The translations under genes were made by a program, and so were the position numbers. From Draconibacterium mangrovi_A (GTDB lineage: Bacteria; Bacteroidota; Bacteroidia; Bacteroidales; Prolixibacteraceae), in the NCBI RefSeq assembly GCF_037646455.1, contig NZ_JBBIXN010000002.1, positions 372,001 through 436,000 of the forward strand: 64,000 nucleotides of DNA, given 5' to 3'. This document shows, one piece after another, positions 17,173-27,100 of this stretch. The number at the start of each line of letters is the position of its first letter. Position 1 is the first letter of the stretch. The notes beneath the pieces are model-generated. The model searched no databases. It worked only from the letters and a program-made list of their open reading frames with translations, and was not told the DNA's origin.

Positions 17173-19044
17173 AAAGTTTGCAGAAGAAATTTCGTGTTGA
17201 ACATTTTTTGTGAGGTCAAACGATTTAAATCCAAGATGATAATCTGCTTCCTGCTCGCTCAGTAGAAACTCAGCCGAATAATAGCTTGAATCGATGTGTT
17301 GCAACTCTATAGAATCAATTAAATTCAAGTCTTTGTTGTACAAATAAGACCACACCGCAACCTCGTGATCGTCAGAATTTTTTATATGTACTCCTGTTTT
17401 ATAGATGGTGCCTGGTTTCTGATAAACATCGTAAGCAATTGCAGAATACGGATAGACTTCCTGATTGATCCATTCTACAGCACGGGCAACTACATTATCA
17501 ACTCCTTTTGCCACAGCATCGGGCTCCAGCCATATTTCTTCATCTACAGGAGGAGCTGTATGCGCTAGATACACATCCGAACTATCAGGACTAAAGAAAT
17601 TACATACGGCATACTTAAAATAGAAATCTTTATTTGATGTGATCATACTTTGACCATAGTCATATGAAGAGAAAGCACCAGCAGTTGGTTTTCCAAAAGT
17701 TCTAGAGTACTGATGTTTACTAGCCACATATGGAAAAATATCTCCAACACTTATAGATGCAGGTCCTGTTAAAATGGCAATAGGTTTACCGTATATCTGA
17801 TCATTACCCGATATTTTGTCCCGTTCATAAAATCTGTTAAAATCGCTGAAATTTTTAGTTAATTTTAAATGATCTGTTTTATTCTCTCTAATTGACCAAC
17901 CTAACGTATAAAAACTATTATTAAACAGCGGTTCAATCCCACCTATTGCTAGGGTGATATCACCTCCACTGTTGAATCTAGTATCCAGAATCAATCCTTC
18001 CGAAATCGAATCAAGTAATAGATATTCCATGAAGTCTTTAAAATCATCTCCCCCGGTTTCTTTAAACCAATCATACATGTATACATAAGCTATGTTGCTG
18101 CCTTCCAACACCCCAAAACTTACCGACTGGCCATTTTCATAATCAGGAAAATCAACACCTTGAACTGATAATTGAGGATTTGCATATATTTTGATTTCCA
18201 CATTATGCAAAGGTTCTGTGGACAGATGCAAGGTATCAGAATGTCCATATTTAATTATATCGACGGTTTCAAAAAGATGAGCATTATTTGCTGCACTGGT
18301 TAACCAAAAATGATAGGTACTTTCTTTTGTGCAACCTGGGAATAAGTTTGCAAGAGGTATTTCACATGATAATAACTGTTTGTATAAAATAGACCAGGGC
18401 ACACCTTCATAGCCTATTACTCTATCTCCAGGCTTTAACCCCAATGGATGATTTTCAACAACCTTGTAAACTAATAAAGTACTGTCCGGAAGAGGTGATA
18501 GTGCAGCACCCAGATTATTAGCATTTGAATCAAAAGGATTATTCCTACCGATTAATGGAATACCTACTTCTGAGATATTCATGGCAATAGATGAATTTAA
18601 TGCATAAGTATGCCCATCCATTAAAGCTAAGTTCATGTGGCTTAATATGGCCTGAAATCTACCTCTGCTCACACCTGCCTCAATTTCAGGCCTATACAAT
18701 TGCCTTAAAAGCTGCCAATCAATATCTAACCGATTAAAGCAAGCAAATTCTTCATCGATCACTTTCCAGTAGCGGTCGAATATCTCTAGTTTCATATCGG
18801 TAGATAATCCTTCGCCCCACCAAACATCAATCAACGCTTGCCAGTCTTCCTTGGTGTATTCGCTTTTTCGTTTACCAATGGAATCCGTTAGAGCATTAAT
18901 TTCACGGCGTTTTTCGTCGCTTAAATCAGTTTTCTTCCCCGACTTGTTTTTTAAACCGGGATCTCCAAAGTATGTTTGTGCTTTAATCCCTTGTTGAGCG
19001 ATACCTAACAATGAAATAAGAAGTAGTAGTGTTAAATGTTTCAT
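16522..19044 (-). CDS. S41-like peptidase with T9SS sorting domain
   Basis: Exported 840-residue protein with a tail-specific (S41) protease-like core. Motifs include a PDZ-like loop (LKPGDRVIGYEGVPW), GLILDTRFNSGGDITLA and GPASISVGDIFPYVASK with the candidate catalytic serine. A signal peptide lies at about residues 1-22. A beta-sandwich and a type A T9SS tail complete it, the tail nearly identical to that of the gene downstream. It starts 85 bp after the beta-helix gene and ends 26 bp before the serine hydrolase gene, so co-transcription is likely. Whether it is an active protease is uncertain, since the complete S41 catalytic set was not verified. Confidence 0.8.
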   Translation of the reverse strand: MKHLTLLLLISLLGIAQQGIKAQTYFGDPGLKNKSGKKTDLSDEKRREINALTDSIGKRKSEYTKEDWQALIDVWWGEGLSTDMKLEIFDRYWKVIDEEFACFNRLDIDWQLLRQLYRPEIEAGVSRGRFQAILSHMNLALMDGHTYALNSSIAMNISEVGIPLIGRNNPFDSNANNLGAALSPLPDSTLLVYKVVENHPLGLKPGDRVIGYEGVPWSILYKQLLSCEIPLANLFPGCTKESTYHFWLTSAANNAHLFETVDIIKYGHSDTLHLSTEPLHNVEIKIYANPQLSVQGVDFPDYENGQSVSFGVLEGSNIAYVYMYDWFKETGGDDFKDFMEYLLLDSISEGLILDTRFNSGGDITLAIGGIEPLFNNSFYTLGWSIRENKTDHLKLTKNFSDFNRFYERDKISGNDQIYGKPIAILTGPASISVGDIFPYVASKHQYSRTFGKPTAGAFSSYDYGQSMITSNKDFYFKYAVCNFFSPDSSDVYLAHTAPPVDEEIWLEPDAVAKGVDNVVARAVEWINQEVYPYSAIAYDVYQKPGTIYKTGVHIKNSDDHEVAVWSYLYNKDLNLIDSIELQHIDSSYYSAEFLLSEQEADYHLGFKSFDLTKNVQHEISSANFFTTKGPIKYMAYRVGNDSIINPKTHPGDRFSFHLLMYNAGKSSILNGIKIKAKSLDPAINVYRNESGPTNIDPLGTTWFQSGLGIIVSDTAKTAEYPIQLNIYKDDQLTWIDTMYLAVNDGTVDITELQTSSVSLQQNFPNPFTHSSHIVYQLPKQTKVQLTVYDVTGRRVCTLVNQQQQGGYHQELFDASGLQSGIYIYELRTEKSVQSRRMIKN

Positions 19045-19129
19045 GACCTTTAAATTTGTAATTTGTAAATGAACCAGTCTACTGTCGATCCGGTCCTTTC
19101 AGTGATCCTTTATTGCCCATTCAAGCATG

Positions 19130-21211
19130 CTACTTTTTAACCACCTTGGATAAATAATTATTATCGTTTGTATGCATTTCTAATAAATAAATCCCGGGCT
19201 GAAGTTCCGATATGTCAATAGTCTTCATAACCTGCTGTATATTTTTTATTAACTGACCTTTCATATTGAAAATATTTAGATCCGCAGGATTTGTAAGGCC
19301 ACTGAGCTCTATTCTGCCTGAAGTTGGATTAGGATAAATTTTGAACAATGTAAACTGATCATCCCGTTGTAGATTTCTTATTGTAGTAATTTCGGGATTG
19401 AATTCGTACGCTCCCATATCAACATATGAGCCATAATGTTCCATTGCAGGAACAAAGAGGGTATCATTCCCGTCGTTGTATACAATCATTGTATCCTGAA
19501 TCCCATTATCAATTGCAGGAGAAGTAAATGATAGTGAATAAACTCCAGCTGAAGCATCAAGGAATTGTGGATCGAGGTCTATATTCCCATCTAACCAATT
19601 TACAGTTCCACCCGGATAATAATGTAAAATACTACCTTCTTCTCCACCTTTTATTAATGAATTAACCACACTTACAATTACATTTTGAGATTCTCCACCT
19701 ACATTAATCCCAATTTCCTTCCATCCATTATTCCATAAAATTGAATTCACAATATGAATGGATAACTCATTGCTAATATGTATTCCTCCGGTACTATAAT
19801 TATTAGATGTATTATTGTTAAGCGTGCAATTAAACATATTTATATATGAGTTCTCTTCACACCGTATTGCGCCAACCAACCAATCTTTGTTATTGCTAAT
19901 CTCAACATTTCTTAACTCAGCTTTTGACTCGAACATTACAATACCGGCCGCGTCCTGATTGTTTTTAACTACTGAGTTAGTTATTTGAGCGTCCGAGTTA
20001 TTAATAATTAAAGATACTCCCTTGAAAGTAACATTGCGAACTGCCAGTATTGAATTGTTGGAATAAATACCTGTTTGGTCTCCGTCTCCCAGCAATGTCA
20101 TATTTTCAAGAGTTGCAGACTTATTTTTGCGTAGACTGAAAAATTCATTATAAGTTGTATTTTGTAACTTAACTAGGTCCCTTGACTCTCCCTTTACTTT
20201 CACATAGTCAGGAATTCCAAATGAAAAATTATCGATTATATAATTTCCATTGGCAAGATGAATCGTCCTTGGATGAAGACTATCAGCATAAATCTTTACG
20301 ATTGCAGATTGAAAGGACTTTAAAGGTTCTTCTGCAGATAAACCACTATTGTTATCATCGCCAGAAGGCGAAACATATAAATCCTGATATGATTGTTCTA
20401 TTTTATTGTTACGAATCTGAACCGTGAATCTGTCTTTAGGACAGAGGTGAATATTGGTAGGTTTTTTTACCGTAAAGGTATCCAGTACCAGGTTTATAAT
20501 TGTGCTGTCACCACGTTTACGGTTCCCATGATAATACAGATCGTTTCCACAAGTGGCATAATTGTTATAAATACTGCTGGGCTTCGATTCGTCAAATTCA
20601 AGATGGGCAACACCTGTGTATGGTCCTCCAAAATTTCCAAGTCCCCCAACTGAACCAATGAAAATTCCTCCACCTCTATCGGCGAAATTCTCCTTGATGG
20701 TAACATTTCTAAAATGAGGTATAGAATTACTATCCATATAAATTCCACCACCCCAAGATCCTGTATTCGATGTGATGATCAAATCCGATAAAATGGGTCT
20801 GGAATTTTTGATAGTAATCCCTCCTCCGGTGCATACACTTAGACTCCCGCAACCACCAGAACCATTCCTTATGGTAAAGCCACAAAGCAGTGTGGTCGCG
20901 CTTGGATATGAAGTCTTTTTAAGAAAATTTCTAATTCCGACGCAGCCTCGGAGATCATTTCCATCAATTATAGTATTATGTATAAAGGAAGCTTCGCCGG
21001 TGGTTAGGAATAAGCTGGCTACCGAAATATTTTTGCCAATAAAGATGGATTCGTAATAAATACCCGGTTGAACCAATACTGTATCACCAGCCACGGCACT
21101 ATCAATAGCTGCCTGAATAGTGGGATATTTTTCAGTGGGAACATCCAAAACTTTAGAGTAAACACTATTTGTCACAGACAAAATGAGAAATATGGTCGAT
21201 AATAATCTCAT
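19130..21211 (-). CDS. Right-handed beta-helix protein with T9SS sorting domain
   Basis: Exported 693-residue parallel beta-helix protein. The N-terminus has a signal peptide followed by YPTIQAAIDSAVAGDTVLVQPG, the entry typical of pectin-lyase-fold proteins. A second entry follows mid-protein (VSPSGDDNNSGLSAEEPLKSF, DUF1565-like), with helical rungs rich in Asn and Ile between. The C-terminus (FKIYPNPTSGRIELSG to YLSKVVKK) is a T9SS type A sorting domain. No catalytic residues could be assigned, so polysaccharide binding or lyase activity is only possible. It lies 19 bp behind the BNR-repeat gene and 85 bp before the S41-like gene, in the same direction. Confidence 0.8.
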   Translation of the reverse strand: MRLLSTIFLILSVTNSVYSKVLDVPTEKYPTIQAAIDSAVAGDTVLVQPGIYYESIFIGKNISVASLFLTTGEASFIHNTIIDGNDLRGCVGIRNFLKKTSYPSATTLLCGFTIRNGSGGCGSLSVCTGGGITIKNSRPILSDLIITSNTGSWGGGIYMDSNSIPHFRNVTIKENFADRGGGIFIGSVGGLGNFGGPYTGVAHLEFDESKPSSIYNNYATCGNDLYYHGNRKRGDSTIINLVLDTFTVKKPTNIHLCPKDRFTVQIRNNKIEQSYQDLYVSPSGDDNNSGLSAEEPLKSFQSAIVKIYADSLHPRTIHLANGNYIIDNFSFGIPDYVKVKGESRDLVKLQNTTYNEFFSLRKNKSATLENMTLLGDGDQTGIYSNNSILAVRNVTFKGVSLIINNSDAQITNSVVKNNQDAAGIVMFESKAELRNVEISNNKDWLVGAIRCEENSYINMFNCTLNNNTSNNYSTGGIHISNELSIHIVNSILWNNGWKEIGINVGGESQNVIVSVVNSLIKGGEEGSILHYYPGGTVNWLDGNIDLDPQFLDASAGVYSLSFTSPAIDNGIQDTMIVYNDGNDTLFVPAMEHYGSYVDMGAYEFNPEITTIRNLQRDDQFTLFKIYPNPTSGRIELSGLTNPADLNIFNMKGQLIKNIQQVMKTIDISELQPGIYLLEMHTNDNNYLSKVVKK

Positions 21212-21230
21212 GATTCTTACAAGTAATAGA

Positions 21231-23009
21231 TCAGTTCTTTATCATTCTCCTACTTTGAATGGATTCTTCAGTTCTCAATTCATAGATATATATACCGTCG
21301 TGCAAGTTTGAGGCATTAAATTGAAAAGAATGTAGTCCTTGTTGCTGATGTTCATCGACTAGTATCTTAATTTTTCTTCCAGCAAGATCGTAAAGGGAAA
21401 GCTGTACCTGCGTCGCTTCCAATAAATCATAATTAATCTGTGTGATACTGTTGAACGGATTAGGATAATTTTGATCAAGATCAAAATGCCTAGAATATGG
21501 AATAGCATTGGCTGGGATTGAGGTAACAAAATCGCCGTAGTATTTTACCACTTGTCGCTCTTCAAAGTTCCCTCCAGCCCAGCCAGAGTTAGTACTGCCG
21601 AAACTCATTGGTGCTAGTATTTCTGTACTAACAAGCCGCCAGGTCAAACCACCATCCTCAGAAAATCCTGTTCCCTGAAGTGATGTAACAAAAAGTGAAT
21701 TTGTTCCGGGTATAAATGCTATTGTATTGGGATTAATTGGCAGAAAAGACTCGACAAAAGACCAGTTGTATCCACCATCAGTTGTTTGTAACAATGTACT
21801 ATCGGAGCCTGAATAAGGATAGATATTAACTCCTGCAAATCCTGTAAGTGAATCTTTAAAAGCGATAGTCGCAATTACTGATGCTTCACCATTTGTAGAA
21901 ATTGGTGTTGTTACGGCGTTCCAGGTATTCCCATAATCGTTAGATCTAAAAATACGTACTGGTGCAGAATTCGTTTGGTTAAATGTTCCAAACCAAACAT
22001 TCCCATCGCCTTGTACTGCCAGGGATGTTCCTCCATTAGCGGTAAACCCAACTTCATTATCTTTTGGATTTGGAATATATTCTCCGGCGACTTTTTCCCA
22101 TGTTGATCCACCATCAGATGTGGTAACAACTAGGAATTCACCATCAATCGGATCACCTGTAGCGATACCTTCATTCTCATTCCAGAAAGCAATTGAATTT
22201 AACCATACACCCGGAGTTATATTCCTGTATGATAAGACCCAGTTAGCTCCCCCATCTACTGTTTTGTAGATCCGTGCATCTCCAGAGTTCCAATTCTGCC
22301 AGAGGAAATAACATACATTTGAATTAATAACCGCCACAGAAAAAAGTGCTCCATCCGGCGTATTATTTATTTTTCCAGGAGACCAGGTAGCACCACCATC
22401 ATCCGTTTTTGAATAGTAACCATTTTCGCCACCCACCCAAACAACATTTTCATCTATTGCCTGAATCGAAAAACACACATCACTTTGAAGACCTGAGTTT
22501 TGAGTTTCCCATATTTTATCTGCTTGTTCCAGTTTCAGCCCATCAACCCATACTTTACCGTCTCCATCCAATAACAAACCAAAATATATTTCTGAGGCTT
22601 CAACCGGGACATCCAATATTATTTCACATTGTGTCCAATCGGTTGTTCCGGAAATATGTCTTGGAGACATATTATCGAAGGTTAAACTGCCATCCTCCCT
22701 ATCAACTCTCACCCATAATCCGGCCCAGTTTGTAACATCTTCCGATTTTACATAGGCACTCAATTTAATAGCTTTGCCAAGGTATTGACTTGCACTAATG
22801 ATTGTCATATACGTTCCAAATCCATCCGGAGGTGATGAAGTATTGGAAATTACATACCCTGGAGTGGTTGTTCCATGATCGTTCATAGGATTCCCACCCA
22901 TATCATATGATTCCGGCAGGCTACCCCTGTTATACCAACTTTGTGCGGAAACTGACTGGATAGTCAACAGCACTAAAATTGTAACATAAGTAAAAATTCT
23001 TGATTTCAT
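21231..23009 (-). CDS. BNR/sialidase-like beta-propeller protein with T9SS sorting domain
   Basis: Exported 592-residue protein. After a signal peptide comes a CBM-like beta-sandwich (about residues 25-170). Then there are repeated Asp-box/BNR elements (SKTDDGGATWSPG, KTVDGGANWVLS, TSDGGSTWEKV, RSNDYGNTWNAV, TTDGGYNWSF, SEDGGLTWRLV), which indicate a six- or seven-bladed propeller as in Ycf48-like and sialidase-fold proteins. The C-terminal 80 residues (LDQNYPNPFNSITQ to SRRMIKN) form a T9SS type A sorting domain. It is the first gene of the leftward four-gene exported-protein run, and its upstream region carries a 21-bp-spaced direct repeat. No sialidase arginine triad was identified, so function is unknown. 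Confidence 0.8.
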   Translation of the reverse strand: MKSRIFTYVTILVLLTIQSVSAQSWYNRGSLPESYDMGGNPMNDHGTTTPGYVISNTSSPPDGFGTYMTIISASQYLGKAIKLSAYVKSEDVTNWAGLWVRVDREDGSLTFDNMSPRHISGTTDWTQCEIILDVPVEASEIYFGLLLDGDGKVWVDGLKLEQADKIWETQNSGLQSDVCFSIQAIDENVVWVGGENGYYSKTDDGGATWSPGKINNTPDGALFSVAVINSNVCYFLWQNWNSGDARIYKTVDGGANWVLSYRNITPGVWLNSIAFWNENEGIATGDPIDGEFLVVTTSDGGSTWEKVAGEYIPNPKDNEVGFTANGGTSLAVQGDGNVWFGTFNQTNSAPVRIFRSNDYGNTWNAVTTPISTNGEASVIATIAFKDSLTGFAGVNIYPYSGSDSTLLQTTDGGYNWSFVESFLPINPNTIAFIPGTNSLFVTSLQGTGFSEDGGLTWRLVSTEILAPMSFGSTNSGWAGGNFEERQVVKYYGDFVTSIPANAIPYSRHFDLDQNYPNPFNSITQINYDLLEATQVQLSLYDLAGRKIKILVDEHQQQGLHSFQFNASNLHDGIYIYELRTEESIQSRRMIKN

Positions 23010-23093
23010 CTTAAATAATTTTTGAGTTCACATTTACAGCTATTAGTAGCTATTCAGTAAGATACCGATTTAATAGGTGGTGTTCTTTCAGAT

Positions 23094-23121
23094 ATCATTC
23101 GATCTTTTGTACAAATCATTC
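23094..23121 (-). promoter_or_regulatory. Candidate HTCS operator A: direct repeats 21 bp apart
   Basis: Read on the minus strand, the heptamer GAATGAT occurs twice with starts exactly 21 bp apart, two DNA turns. The intervening bases (TTGTACAAAAG) match those of site B. It lies 85-112 bp upstream of the start codon at 23009. AraC-type and hybrid-system regulators typically bind such in-phase direct repeats, and the nearest such regulator is encoded at 24124-28419. Binding is inference. Confidence 0.6.
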
Positions 23122-23246
23122 AGTTTAGGTCTGGGGAAGAATTTGATCTAATCTGGTTATCCGTCATAATACATAAGTAGCTTTAATCAGTATACATAGC
23201 TTCTCCACTACGAATTCTAAATAATTTCAGGGCAGGAACTGAGGGC

Positions 23247-23286
23247 AATGAGGCCATCTCATAACAAGATTTAAGACGGCCTCATT
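23247..23286 (-). terminator. Possible terminator of the lipoprotein gene
   Basis: A 9-bp inverted repeat with a 22-base loop lies about 57-96 bases past the stop codon of the 197-residue lipoprotein gene. The stem is not followed by a clear T run on the minus strand, so it may be a weak terminator or a simple RNA 3' end. Confidence 0.4.
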
Positions 23287-23342
23287 ATATGTGTTAAAAA
23301 AGAGTGATGAGATTCTGCAATCTCTTCATTTTCTAAATTCGA

Positions 23343-23936
23343 TTATTTCAATTTAACGATTTCATTATGTTTAAGTGATGACCAAAAATCTTCACCATCC
23401 CACATCACATGCCATATAACGGTAACACCATCACCATTTAATCTAAATCCGTACACATTGGTGTTATTACCTTCCCCATCCCATGCAAATGCATCATTAT
23501 CTGTGAACACGTAGTGCCCTTTGCCAACAAATACGGGCTCGGTTGATGCTAAAATGTCACAATCCCAATAAGATAAGTTATAGACCTGAACTCTAACCTC
23601 ATCTCCTTTCTTTAGTTGAATGACCCTGGGGAAGTCTCCACCATCTTCCAAAACAATTTCTTGCAAGTTTAAAATATCAACGTCCCAACCACCTGAACAA
23701 AATTCACGAACATCACCACCAACAAATGCCATTAGGTTACTTTTTTCATCGTATATCACATATCCAACGGTTTCACCTTGGTACCTAAATACTTTTAAAT
23801 TGTCGCCCGGTTGATTGGGTTTGCCGCTTTTCAATAATAAATCCTGACTGTCCAAAGTATCAGAACCTGTAAGATCGTCTTTTTCGCACGAGAAAATTAG
23901 GAACACAATACAAAATACCAATAAAATCCTTTTCAT
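23343..23936 (-). CDS. Hypothetical lipoprotein next to the hybrid regulator
   Basis: A 197-residue protein with a clear lipoprotein signal (MKRILLVFCIVFLIFSCEK, Cys17). The mature part is polar and beta-rich with paired aromatic segments (VIYDEKSNLMAFVGG, VIWHVMWDGEDFWSS). I recognise no family. It lies between the sensor/regulator gene and the exported-protein operon and has its own upstream copy of the 21-bp-spaced direct repeat, so it is probably controlled by the same regulator. Confidence 0.7.
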   Translation of the reverse strand: MKRILLVFCIVFLIFSCEKDDLTGSDTLDSQDLLLKSGKPNQPGDNLKVFRYQGETVGYVIYDEKSNLMAFVGGDVREFCSGGWDVDILNLQEIVLEDGGDFPRVIQLKKGDEVRVQVYNLSYWDCDILASTEPVFVGKGHYVFTDNDAFAWDGEGNNTNVYGFRLNGDGVTVIWHVMWDGEDFWSSLKHNEIVKLK

Positions 23937-24009
23937 AACTTAAATTTTAATTCCACATGAATTCATTGGTATTCAAGTTATTAATTCGCTACTAAATGAT
24001 CTTACACAA

Positions 24010-24037
24010 ATCATTCTGACTTTTATACGAATCATTC
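24010..24037 (-). promoter_or_regulatory. Candidate HTCS operator B: direct repeats 21 bp apart
   Basis: Second copy of the GAATGAT pair, again with a 21-bp period and nearly the same intervening bases (TCGTATAAAAG). It lies 74-101 bp upstream of the lipoprotein start at 23936, almost the same distance as site A from its gene. It sits between the 3' end of the regulator gene and the lipoprotein gene. Confidence 0.6.
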
Positions 24038-24123
24038 AAAGGGATTTCAAAAAATGAAATTTCGTTTTTCAGGATTTGAAAAATGCTTGTTGGAGATTTA
24101 AATGATAGCAGTACTTGTTTATT

Positions 24124-27100
24124 CTAATTAATAGAATCAGTAGATTTTAAATATCTGCCCGGTGATTTGCCCATCAGTTTTTTAAAACTTTTTGAGTAAT
24201 AGGCCACACTGTTAAATCCTGATGCATAAGCTGCTTCAGAAACAGTATTACCGGATTGAAGTAAGGATATCGAATATTTGATCCGGATTAAACGGATCAG
24301 TTCCGACGGAGTATAATTCGTGATGGCTTTTATTTTGCGGTACAGGTTCGGTTGGCTCATTGCTAACTCTCGACATAGTCGTTCGACAGTAATATCTGTT
24401 CTGTCGATATTCTTTTGAATAAAATCAACTACCTGTTCTATCAACTTATCATCCCTGATGTTGCCAGCTAGCTTTTTCTCTCCCTTAATAAAAGCGTATG
24501 AAAACTTTTGCTTTAGCAACCTGCGCTGTTCAACCAGGTTTTTAATACGGGCGATAAGTTCTTCACGATCGAAAGGTTTTGTGATGTAATCATCGGCACC
24601 AAGTTCAAGTCCGGAAATTTTACTTTTTTTATCTGCTTTTGCAGTTAAGAGAACCACCGGGATGTGACTGGTTATTTTATTCTCTTTTATTTTACGACAC
24701 ATTTCTTCCCCATCCATTTCGGGCATCATTACATCGCTGAGTATCAGTTCCGGCAATTTCTTAATGGCGAGTTCTAAACCATGCACCCCGTTAATTGCCT
24801 CATTTACACGATACGTATCATGTAATATGTCTTTTATGTGTTCACGTAGATCGTGGTTGTCCTCAACTACTAAAATCAAAGGTTTGTCTGTTTTTTTTAA
24901 TTCAGTTTTACCATTCTCTCCGGTATTCAGAAACGTATCAACTTGCCGGGTTTCCTGGTGTAACTGGTAAGGAGTTTTTTCATTTTCAGAGATCTCATCA
25001 CCATTTAATTTTTCTTCCATATTCATTGGAAATAACAGAATAAACTCAGTACCTGTTCCCTCTTCGCTTATTACTTCTATCGTTCCTTTATGCAGTTCCA
25101 CAAGTTCTTTTACAAGTGCCAGTCCAACTCCGCTGCTTGCCGTAACTCTAATGGATTTTTGACCGGTTTGATAAAAACGATCAAATATTTTTTGAATCTG
25201 ATCTGAAGGTATTCCTATTCCGTTATCTTTTACCGAAATTCTTAAACACTCTTCATCATTTCCATCACGATCAATTACATCTGTTTGGATATGAACAGAT
25301 CCTCCATTTTGCGTGTATTTCAAAGCATTGGATATCAGATTCTGTAAAATTTTCTCCAGGATATTTTTATCGTGCCATAACAGTATATTTTTCCTGCTGA
25401 AGGTGCAAGTATATTTTATTCCGTAACGATCGGCTTCCGAAATATACATTTGCCACACCAGTTTGATTGTATGAACTACATTGGTTCGTTGTCCTGATAA
25501 CTTAAACATATCTGCTTCAAGTTTGGTAAGATCCAGCATTTCGTTTACCAGCTTTAATAACTGGTTCGATGCTTTTCGAATGGAGTGAATCATTCTCTTT
25601 TGTCTTGGCTTTTCAGTTTCTCTTTCGAGTTGTTCTGTATTACCGTTTATTAGCGTGAGCGGTGTTCTGAATTCATGTGAAATATTCGTGTAAAATCGGT
25701 TTTTCAATTCTTCAACCTGAAGGTGCTGATTTATTATTTGATCTGTCTTTTCTTTAACCTTTGCTTCAAGTATAATATTCTTTCGTTTTAATCGACTGAT
25801 ACTTATTTTAACGATTAAATAAATAAATCCAGAAAGTAGTATTAAATATGTAGTATATGCCAGCTTCGACTGATACCACAATGGAAGTACTGTAAAATTA
25901 TAACGAACGGGTTCGCTCCATACCCAGTTCTCACCAATCACCCTGGCCATAAAAGTATAATCTCCGGGAGGTAGGTGCGTGTATTCAATAAAGTTTCTCT
26001 TTGCCTGTGTCTTCCATTGTCCATCAAATCCAACAAGTTTGGTTTGATATTCTATATTCTTAGTGATATACTCGTCGGTGGTAAAATATTGAAAAGCGAT
26101 ACTTTGATTCTCCTTCAACTCAATTTGCTCGTCAGAAAGGAATAGTTTAGTACGATCAGCTAAAATGACATTTTGAAGAATAATTTCCGGAAGTTTATAT
26201 TTTATGCTATTAAAATCCACTTCGAGAATATGGTTTCCCCAGCCGGATATGTATAGTTCATCGTCTATAAAACTACTCCAGATATAAGTCAGAAAACCAT
26301 TTGTACTACCAACTTTGTAGAAAAATCCGATTGAATCATTGAATATGTAAATATCATTATTTAAAAGATAAACGATCTCTTTTGATTCGTCCAGTATCTC
26401 TGGAGTAGATAAATATCTTTTAAATAGCACATTAACAGGTTTTGCAAAGGGTAATATTTTAGTATTTCCATTCTCTTCAATCAGCAGAACGTCAGTGATA
26501 TAATCTTCAGGATTCTTGTGCAGAAAAAAGGTTCTGTTATGTTTGTCGGTTTGTGAAAAAGTAAATTCTTCATATTTATTATTTTCAAAATATTTATCAT
26601 AGAATTTTAACTCATTGTTTTCGGTTATCCTTGCCCAGCGATTTGAGTTGAACTCAATTACTGCACCGTAATTGTTATCGTCAATTATCCTGAAACCTGA
26701 CGTGTCCGATAAGTTAATATTACACCATTCCCCTTTATGCCACGTAAACAATGAGTTATTAAATTGAAAGATAAGCTTATCACGACTTAATAATCTCGCT
26801 GCTAATACTTCTTCACGAAATGGAAAATTATAGGAATATTTAAAATTTTCAGATAAATGACTGAATGTTGAATCATTATCTCTGAGATAGACTCCACCTT
26901 CCTGATCCGGAACCCACCAGCCCTTTGATTTAACTTTCAGAGTTTGTTCAGTGGCAGTATTTTTTGTTAATACATCTATTTTTTTCAACTCACTATCGGA
27001 CCAATCTTTAATCCAAATGTTGTTTTTTTTGTCCCTTAATATCCTGTTATTCGGATTGGTATACAGGAACTTAAATTTATGACTGGAATTATGATGGAAA

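Larger units (their letters stand above)
23010..23342. other. Intergenic region with operator-like and hairpin elements
   Basis: This 333-base spacer has no gene. It holds a pair of direct repeats at 23094-23121, a candidate operator for the exported-protein operon, and a 9-bp inverted repeat (AATGAGGCC 23247-23255 with GGCCTCATT 23278-23286) just past the lipoprotein gene. Confidence 0.55.
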
